DNA of 64,000 nt. Source: Candidatus Protochlamydia amoebophila UWE25 (GTDB lineage Bacteria; Chlamydiota; Chlamydiia; Chlamydiales; Parachlamydiaceae). The notes beneath the pieces were generated by a model that was not told where the DNA came from, searched no databases, and was given only the letters and a program-made list of their open reading frames with translations. The DNA is taken from NCBI RefSeq assembly GCF_000011565.2, contig NC_005861.2:868001-932000 (forward strand). The letters are read 5' to 3'. Positions 58,059-64,000 of this stretch are shown piece after piece. The first letter of the stretch is position 1; each line of letters begins with the position of its first letter. A program made the position numbers and the translations under genes.

Positions 58059-58446
58059 AAATAGAATAATGAATTTTTTCATTTGATTATTGACATGATT
58101 TAAGAAATTTTTTGTCAGATATTAGTGAAGACTTACCAGGAAGGCGGTTGTTAAAAAAAAATATTTTAAACTGATTTTGGTTCTGCAAACAACTCTAATT
58201 GTTTTCCTTAATTGCAAACCATCTTGCCGAGTATTACTCCCATTTTTTTATAAGTGAATTCTTTTTTGGTAATTTTGCGAAGTCTATCTTTTGCATCATG
58301 AACTCAAAGATATATCGGACGGCATTGACAAAGTAACATGAATGGAGGGATGATAAGTTTGATTTTCATTAAATCAATTGGTATATAAATAGATTTTTAA
58401 ATACAAAAAAGGCTCTTTTGTTGAAACCTTGCTGAGGTTGCAGCTA
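58059..58446. other. Former upstream flank of F-box copy 4 and a UmuC-like remnant
   Basis: 58059-58130 is the continuation of the F-box upstream flank displaced by the insertion sequence (TTTGATTATTG..., TTTTTTGTCAGATATT). On the minus strand 58168-58300 reads HDAKDRLRKITKKEFTYKKM, GVILGKMVCN, stop, GKQLELFAEPKS, which resembles the C-terminal end of UmuC/DinB-type DNA polymerases. It is a decayed fragment and the match is tentative. Confidence 0.4.
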
Positions 58447-58675
58447 TTACATAGGAAAGGTAGCGCTTCTGTTAATCCCATTGCTGTATAGATACATATC
58501 TACTTTATCTCTGTCAGCTGCGACAAGATTTATAAAAGGAGGATGAATAAAATTAACATCTAAATCATAATTAAATATGCTCATATTCAACATCAGTATT
58601 GGGAATAAAATAATTTTTCAGAGACGATAAAGTATTTTATTTCTATTCTCTTCACAGAAAAATTCTTCTATAATT
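58447..58675 (-). pseudogene. Decayed second copy of the RHS-associated small gene
   Basis: In one minus-strand frame the sequence reads IIEEFFCEENRNKILY, a stop, then ILMLNMSIFNYDLDVNF, PPFINLVAADRDKVDMYLYS, in step with ITEEFISEVNSNEMIRP, TNVDMGIVNYDFKGNV and PNVAIVCTDKDKIVYFYK of the intact gene next to it. It is the C-terminal half of a duplicated gene with at least one stop. Confidence 0.75.
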
Positions 58676-59209
58676 TCACTGTTTAATTTTTTTTAATGCT
58701 TCCTCGTAACTTTCGCGCTCATCTTTATAATCATAGATGTCTTTAGGTCCTTTATAGAAATAAACAATTTTATCTTTATCGGTACAAACAATAGCAACAT
58801 TTGGCGTTTCAATTACATTACCTTTAAAATCATAATTAACTATGCCCATGTCTACATTAGTGTTAGAAATAGGGTAATCTCTGAGATAGGGACGAATCAT
58901 TTCATTACTATTTACTTCTGAGATAAATTCTTCTGTAATTAAAACGATTAGCGTTTCTGATTCTTTTTTATTTAAGGGAAGGCCTTCTCTCCTAAATCCT
59001 AAAGTAAACTCATTTATACCATTATCAACCCCTCCTCCAATAGCCTCTAATTGCAAATTCTTCTCATATTTCATGCGTTTTGCAAAATCTTTGATAACTG
59101 CGTACATCAAATTACCTTCTTGGGACATTTTAGAATGATGCGATGGCATAGCAACCGCTTCGAAGATAATTAAACAAATTAATAATAAAAAATAAAATTG
59201 TTTATTCAT
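58676..59209 (-). CDS. Small secreted protein coupled to the RHS gene
   Basis: This 177-residue protein has an N-terminal signal peptide (FYFLLLICLIIFEAVA, cut probably before MPSHHS) and a mixed alpha/beta body (LQLEAIGGGVDNGINEFTLG). Its ATG lies within the last codons of the RHS gene; the frames overlap by 8 bases (ATGAATAA), so translation is coupled. I recognise no family. Position and coupling fit an immunity or accessory protein for the RHS C-terminal domain, but no function is shown. Confidence 0.75.
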   Translation of the reverse strand: MNKQFYFLLLICLIIFEAVAMPSHHSKMSQEGNLMYAVIKDFAKRMKYEKNLQLEAIGGGVDNGINEFTLGFRREGLPLNKKESETLIVLITEEFISEVNSNEMIRPYLRDYPISNTNVDMGIVNYDFKGNVIETPNVAIVCTDKDKIVYFYKGPKDIYDYKDERESYEEALKKIKQ

Positions 59210-62200
59210 GAAAAAATTTATTTGCGAATTTTTTTATTTCAGGTGCATAAGTTGGGCTTTGGAATGAATGATCCATAATGAAATATTCTGGATGGGCTTT
59301 CAAATTCACTACTGTGTCTCCACATCTCGAAATTTTATGATAATCTAACCAAGGAATAAGATCTTTATCACTCGTTAGATGCTTTACTTTGCCACATAAG
59401 CCATCCGCTATGTATCCTCCTGGAGCGACAGCAAGGACTTGAATCTGTTTTCTCAATTCTGGCGGATAGTCCATTAAAGCATTTCGAACATAAACAGCAG
59501 CTCGGCTATGGCAAACCATTAAAATCTTTCCTTCAGGAGTATCTTTGAAAAATTCATTCCAAGATCTATGTAGTATCCGCACAGATTCATAAGCAACATT
59601 GTTTATTAAAGCTTGTTTATAATGGTAAAAATCACTAAACATCCCTTGGGAAGCAGAGTATACCCCAAGTACATTATGGTTAGCAAGTAAACCAAGGTGG
59701 CCAAGGCTACTAAGGTGATCTTGAAGGCTATTATTCACACCATTCATAAACATTAAGAGTTTACCTTGAGTCATCTTTAAGTTATAGGGCATATTGGTTG
59801 AAGGATTTTTAAAGTCATTTAAATTATATACTGCGGATCGATTATAATAAATAGCATCAGGAATTTCAGAATCTGAATGGAAAAATTCATAATCTTTTTC
59901 AGATTCACAAAATTTATGATTCACAACATTGTTTAATGGGTCGTTATTTAGGTACTGATACACATTACTCGCAACAAAGCCAGGAATTCCAAATGCACCA
60001 TAGTCGCACAAAGCCATTGTGTAATCAAAAGTGGTATCTAATAAACCTGAAAAGGTGAATAGTCCAAATTGATCAAAGTAGATCAGAGGGCTATGATGCA
60101 CATAGGCGTAAAGGTTAGGACCGTCTTCAAAGCCGGAAGGATCAGCTGTGACCCAGCGACCGAGGTTGGGATCATAATACCGAAGACCAAATGCGACAAA
60201 TCCTGTCTCGGGATCAAATCGTTTGTTAGCATAACGCCAAGGATTTCCAACCTGAGATTCTTTAATTTCTTTTCCTTTCGCATTAAGGATTTGAATTTCT
60301 CCAAAAGCAGAATAACGATAAGTTTCAATTAGTTGCCCTTGTAAAGACTGTAACCCGCTAATTTGACCGAATAGATCACGAATGGGGACATAGACTTGAT
60401 CATTTAGTTCAATCGCAACAGGGGGATACTTTTCACCTTTCCCAAGAACTTTTAATTCAGTGATTTTTCCTTTAACGATAGCTCCAATTTCTTCCTGTCC
60501 TTGATGAAAGTACATCTCTTCTTTGACACCTTTTTTACTCAGGCGTCGATTAAAAGGATCGTAAGAGTAAGAAATTGTTTTTTGTTTGGATGTTACTGAT
60601 TGGAGACGGTCAAGGGCATCGTAGGTGTAAATGGTTTTTTCTGAGGCCGTTTGTTTCTCAATTAAATTTCCATTGGGATCATAGAGATAGGTTTCATCTC
60701 CTCTTTTTAAAAGTTGATTGAGGGAATTGTATGTGTGTTCTTGATCATCTTTAAGTAAGCGATTCGATAGGGAATCACATTGGTATTTATGATTAGCATG
60801 TCCTTTTTCACTTTGTAATTGATAGAAATCATCATAAGTATAAGAAGAAACTTTGCCATCCGTTTCATAGCTGAGCAGATTGCCGACCTCATCATACCCT
60901 TCACTTGAAATTGTTTGTTTGAAAAAAGGGGAGGCAACGCCGACACATCGATCTAAAGAATCATATTGATAATGAACAAGGCCATTTTCTCCTGGCGGTT
61001 GGGATTTAATTGGTGCACCTTGTAGATTGTGTTCTAAATCTTTATGCGTATAAGAGTACTTTTCGTTTACTAAACGATGAACAGCTTTTAAATCGACTGC
61101 GCTGAACTGATATTCAATTGTTGTTTGATCAGGTAGGGTGATAAGAATAGCTCTGCCAAGGCGATCGTATTGATAAGCAAGAATTAATCCATTTCCGAGT
61201 TTTTCTTGGATCATTCGTCCCATTTGATCATACAAACGCTCAGTAGAGCTTTCTGTAACATAGTCGACGACTTTTTTTACCAGTCCATTTAATGTATACT
61301 CATAATCGTAATCAATAGATCCATCAGAAGATTTTAATGTTTTTAAATAGCCAAATGAATCGTAGGTGTGAGATAAAATGGCTCCATTGGGTTTTGTGGT
61401 AGAAATTTTTTGACTTCGTTGATTATAGAGGTAATGAGTGATTTTTTGTTCGGGTGTATAAGCCGCTTCTGCAAGCATGATTAATTGATTATTTTCGTTA
61501 TAGCTGAAAAGGGTTTCGATGGAATGCGTTGTTTTTCCATCCACCATCACATGGTCAATGCGTTTTGCTTGATTGCCATTCAAATCGTAATAAAATTGTT
61601 GATGAGAAATCTCTATTCCAAAAGGAGTTTTTCGCTTCTCACTAACTAATCGATTCGCGTTGTCATAGGTAAGAATTGTCTGATAACCTAGGGCATCTGT
61701 TGTGGTGGCTTGCAAGACGCGTTGATTATAATGGTTTAAGTAGTAAGGATTATAAGCTGTGTGCGTCGTTTGACCAAGTGCATTGGTAATTTTTATCACA
61801 TTTTGATGGGCATCATAAGTTGTTTTTGTGACTTGTTCACCTGCCTTAACAACAATTTTATTTCCTTTCGCATTGTAAGTATATTGATTGCATTGATAGA
61901 GCTGATTTTGAGCATCTTCTAGCCTATCTTCAATAATACGATTGAGCCAATCATAGACTTTAATGGTACGTCGATAATTTGATTCATCAATCCATTCTTT
62001 AGTTTCAATTTCTCGTCCCAAACTATCGTAAAAGTACTCTGTCATTTGATCTTCTTTAATTTGAGAGACTAGGCGACCCGCAAAATCATAATGATAATGA
62101 GTGACGATTCCTTCTTTATCTATATAGGTCAAGGGGTGGAAAGCATTATACGACCAATGCTGTGCACAAAGAAGGTTTCCTTCTGCAGCATAAGTAGATT

Positions 62201-64000
62201 CGGTTAGAATTCTTCCTTGATAATCTTTTTCATAGTGCGTGCGTATGCCAGAGCGTTCAGTTTTTTGAATGAGAGTTCCATCTAGCAAATAAAGATATTG
62301 TTCGGATGATCCATCGGGATAGTGGGCAAGAATAGGCTGACCACGAATGTTATATTGAATTTTGGTTTGCAACCCTTTAGCATCTGTTACACAAGTTGGA
62401 AGACCGATAAGATTATATTCTCTATGAATAACGGGAGAAACAATTTCTCCAGCTTCATTTTCTATCTCGGGTAAATGTGTGGCAATTTGACGACCAAGAT
62501 CGTCAAATTCAAATGTGGTTTCTTGTCCATAAGGATCAGTTGTGGCGATACATTGGTTTAAATAATTATAGCGGTGCTTGGTCGCAAAATAGTTACCATC
62601 CGTATGCTTTTCTTCTTGCAAAACGAGACGATTGGAATAGTCGTAAGTATTATGTAAAGAAAATTGAGAACCCGGCTCTTCTTGGAAGATGAGATTATTA
62701 TAGTCATCATATTTTTTAGAAGAGACTTCACCCAAAGGATTAATCTCCTTGGTGCAGTTGCCATGGCCGTCATATTCCCAACTTTTTGAATAACAAAAAT
62801 CGCCTTGGTTATCATAAGTGTCTTCTTTTGCAAGATAACCTTCCAGGGTATAATGATAAATAACTTTGTTAAGCAACACTTCTTGTTTGGATTGCAAATC
62901 CAAATACATATGATCTACTCGTTCTGGCAAATGTACAAGTGTATGCTGCCTTGGGTAAAAGTGGGTAATAAAGCGTTTTGTTAAACCTGTTAAATCGTAT
63001 TCTAATAATCCTTTCCCATCATCAATCACTTTTTTAATGATGACATGATTTTGGTCATAAGTATAAAACTCTCTTTTTTGTACGATTTCATCAACGACAA
63101 TGAGCTTAGCGGCTAAAAGATCACTTCTTGGATAATAATGATAGACGGTAACAACGCCATTACTATCTGTCTCTGTCAAAAGATGATTTAACCCGTCTTC
63201 TGAATACGTACAAACTTTTTTTTCTTTTTCACAACCATTATTAATAGGAATATGATGTTTATCAAGCTGAAGTTGAGGGGTTGGCATTCCTGTCAAACAT
63301 CCCCATAATTCCTTTTTTTTAATGTTTCCTCGCTCATCGTATTTAAAATATCTCGCTTGATGCGTATTTCCTTGACCATCTTTGAGATATTTACAAATGA
63401 GATTTCCTTCATTCGAGGAACCCTCTTTCCCCCATACAAAACCTTCTTTACTAAATAAGTGATAATCGGAAGTGCCTTGATATTTTCGAATTTGTTCTAG
63501 GCGGTGTTCTTTTGTGAAGCAATAAGTTGTTTTATGAGAGTAGGCATCATAAACATCTGTTTTCCCTTCTTGAAGCTCGTTATCATCCTGTTTGATATCG
63601 TATACAAAGCGATGAGTTGTAATAGCTTTATCATCTGGCCCAACGGGTGCTTTTAATTGTCGCACACGGTCGATGCGATAATCATTTTTATCTTCAATAC
63701 AAATGGCAGGAAGAGCGTTATTAAATTGATAGAGATGCTTGTTTTTGTAGTAGCTAATATCTAAAAATTGCTTATCAGCAATTTTCTTTTTTGACATCAG
63801 GAGGAAATCAGATGAATCTCTTTTGACATATTCATAGCTTTCGTGAGGAAATCTAGGTTTTTCAACGTCTTTTACATATAAAATAGTGTCATTAGAATAA
63901 TTTTTAACTGTTTGTCGAGTAAAACTATATTTGACCACTTGGTTGTCGCTGGTTTGAAGATGAAGACGCTTACCAACTTGATCAAATCGAATCGTACTAA
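59202..64000 (-). CDS. RHS/YD-repeat protein with DUF687-like C-terminal domain (5' end outside window)
   Basis: The frame is open to the right edge, so the start lies outside; GTG at 63938 is not a true start, because STIRFDQVGKRLHL precedes it. About 1300 residues are YD repeats (YDSLGRE, YDPNGNL and similar) that build the hollow RHS shell. The shell ends with RYYDPNLGRWVTADPSGFED and NLYAYVHHSPLIYFDQFGL, the conserved core boundary. The last 285 residues form a different domain: VCHSRAAVYVRNALMDYPPE (Ser nucleophile-like), AVAPGGYI, TSDKDLIP (Asp) and IMDHSF (His). This resembles chlamydial DUF687 and a lipase-type triad. It probably is a released toxin or host-acting enzyme. Confidence 0.9.
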   Translation of the reverse strand, partial: STIRFDQVGKRLHLQTSDNQVVKYSFTRQTVKNYSNDTILYVKDVEKPRFPHESYEYVKRDSSDFLLMSKKKIADKQFLDISYYKNKHLYQFNNALPAICIEDKNDYRIDRVRQLKAPVGPDDKAITTHRFVYDIKQDDNELQEGKTDVYDAYSHKTTYCFTKEHRLEQIRKYQGTSDYHLFSKEGFVWGKEGSSNEGNLICKYLKDGQGNTHQARYFKYDERGNIKKKELWGCLTGMPTPQLQLDKHHIPINNGCEKEKKVCTYSEDGLNHLLTETDSNGVVTVYHYYPRSDLLAAKLIVVDEIVQKREFYTYDQNHVIIKKVIDDGKGLLEYDLTGLTKRFITHFYPRQHTLVHLPERVDHMYLDLQSKQEVLLNKVIYHYTLEGYLAKEDTYDNQGDFCYSKSWEYDGHGNCTKEINPLGEVSSKKYDDYNNLIFQEEPGSQFSLHNTYDYSNRLVLQEEKHTDGNYFATKHRYNYLNQCIATTDPYGQETTFEFDDLGRQIATHLPEIENEAGEIVSPVIHREYNLIGLPTCVTDAKGLQTKIQYNIRGQPILAHYPDGSSEQYLYLLDGTLIQKTERSGIRTHYEKDYQGRILTESTYAAEGNLLCAQHWSYNAFHPLTYIDKEGIVTHYHYDFAGRLVSQIKEDQMTEYFYDSLGREIETKEWIDESNYRRTIKVYDWLNRIIEDRLEDAQNQLYQCNQYTYNAKGNKIVVKAGEQVTKTTYDAHQNVIKITNALGQTTHTAYNPYYLNHYNQRVLQATTTDALGYQTILTYDNANRLVSEKRKTPFGIEISHQQFYYDLNGNQAKRIDHVMVDGKTTHSIETLFSYNENNQLIMLAEAAYTPEQKITHYLYNQRSQKISTTKPNGAILSHTYDSFGYLKTLKSSDGSIDYDYEYTLNGLVKKVVDYVTESSTERLYDQMGRMIQEKLGNGLILAYQYDRLGRAILITLPDQTTIEYQFSAVDLKAVHRLVNEKYSYTHKDLEHNLQGAPIKSQPPGENGLVHYQYDSLDRCVGVASPFFKQTISSEGYDEVGNLLSYETDGKVSSYTYDDFYQLQSEKGHANHKYQCDSLSNRLLKDDQEHTYNSLNQLLKRGDETYLYDPNGNLIEKQTASEKTIYTYDALDRLQSVTSKQKTISYSYDPFNRRLSKKGVKEEMYFHQGQEEIGAIVKGKITELKVLGKGEKYPPVAIELNDQVYVPIRDLFGQISGLQSLQGQLIETYRYSAFGEIQILNAKGKEIKESQVGNPWRYANKRFDPETGFVAFGLRYYDPNLGRWVTADPSGFEDGPNLYAYVHHSPLIYFDQFGLFTFSGLLDTTFDYTMALCDYGAFGIPGFVASNVYQYLNNDPLNNVVNHKFCESEKDYEFFHSDSEIPDAIYYNRSAVYNLNDFKNPSTNMPYNLKMTQGKLLMFMNGVNNSLQDHLSSLGHLGLLANHNVLGVYSASQGMFSDFYHYKQALINNVAYESVRILHRSWNEFFKDTPEGKILMVCHSRAAVYVRNALMDYPPELRKQIQVLAVAPGGYIADGLCGKVKHLTSDKDLIPWLDYHKISRCGDTVVNLKAHPEYFIMDHSFQSPTYAPEIKKFANKFFHE

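Overview
The window looks like a chromosomal segment of an environmental chlamydia (Parachlamydiaceae, Protochlamydia-like), an obligate symbiont of amoebae. This rests on AT-rich DNA, a conserved chlamydial-type housekeeping backbone, and large lineage-specific families with eukaryotic-style domains (F-box, Sel1, NACHT, serpin). No database search was run; every family call is by reading motifs.

Housekeeping parts. Positions 2-3447 hold rlmN (cut by the left edge), a small unknown gene and uvrC. Positions 6670-13037 hold a tRNA-Val and a translation cluster in the classical order thrS-like, infC, rpmI, rplT, pheS, followed by an RluA-type pseudouridine synthase and a heptosyltransferase-like gene. 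The thrS-like gene has lost every catalytic and editing signature. Positions 23086-38921 hold an SMR transporter, two Nudix hydrolases, mazG, the SRP RNA, a CPBP protease next to a secreted serpin, a PP2C phosphatase overlapping a cysteine desulfurase, an FtsB/FtsL-like small protein, tRNA-Leu, an SthA-type transhydrogenase, two unknown proteins and clpB.

Accessory parts. Positions 3884-6277 hold a minus-strand trio of unrecognised genes; the largest has His and Cys motifs reminiscent of papain-fold (NlpC/LRAT-like) enzymes. Positions 13078-22965 hold a minus-strand array of Sel1-repeat proteins that share one N-terminal module: five open genes, one copy broken by an in-frame TGA, and at least five decayed relics between them. 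Positions 39742-58058 hold four minus-strand copies of a roughly 900-residue protein built as F-box, pentapeptide repeats and WD40-like propeller. A 1075-residue NACHT-type NTPase on the plus strand lies between copies 3 and 4. Copy 4 is frameshifted, and an IS982-family element separates it from its upstream DNA, with a target duplication that an intact paralogous flank confirms. Positions 58447-64000 hold the 3' part of an RHS/YD-repeat protein with a DUF687-like, serine-hydrolase-looking C-terminal domain. It overlaps by 8 bases a small secreted protein that has a decayed second copy downstream, an arrangement that recalls RHS toxin and immunity loci.

How it fits together. The housekeeping genes are ordinary in content but carry odd details (dead ThrRS paralog, UUG start for infC). 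The accessory blocks grow by local tandem duplication and decay in place, and their domains suggest proteins that act on the amoeba host (ubiquitin targeting by F-box proteins, protein scaffolds by Sel1, protease control by the serpin) or on competitors (RHS). These roles are inferences.
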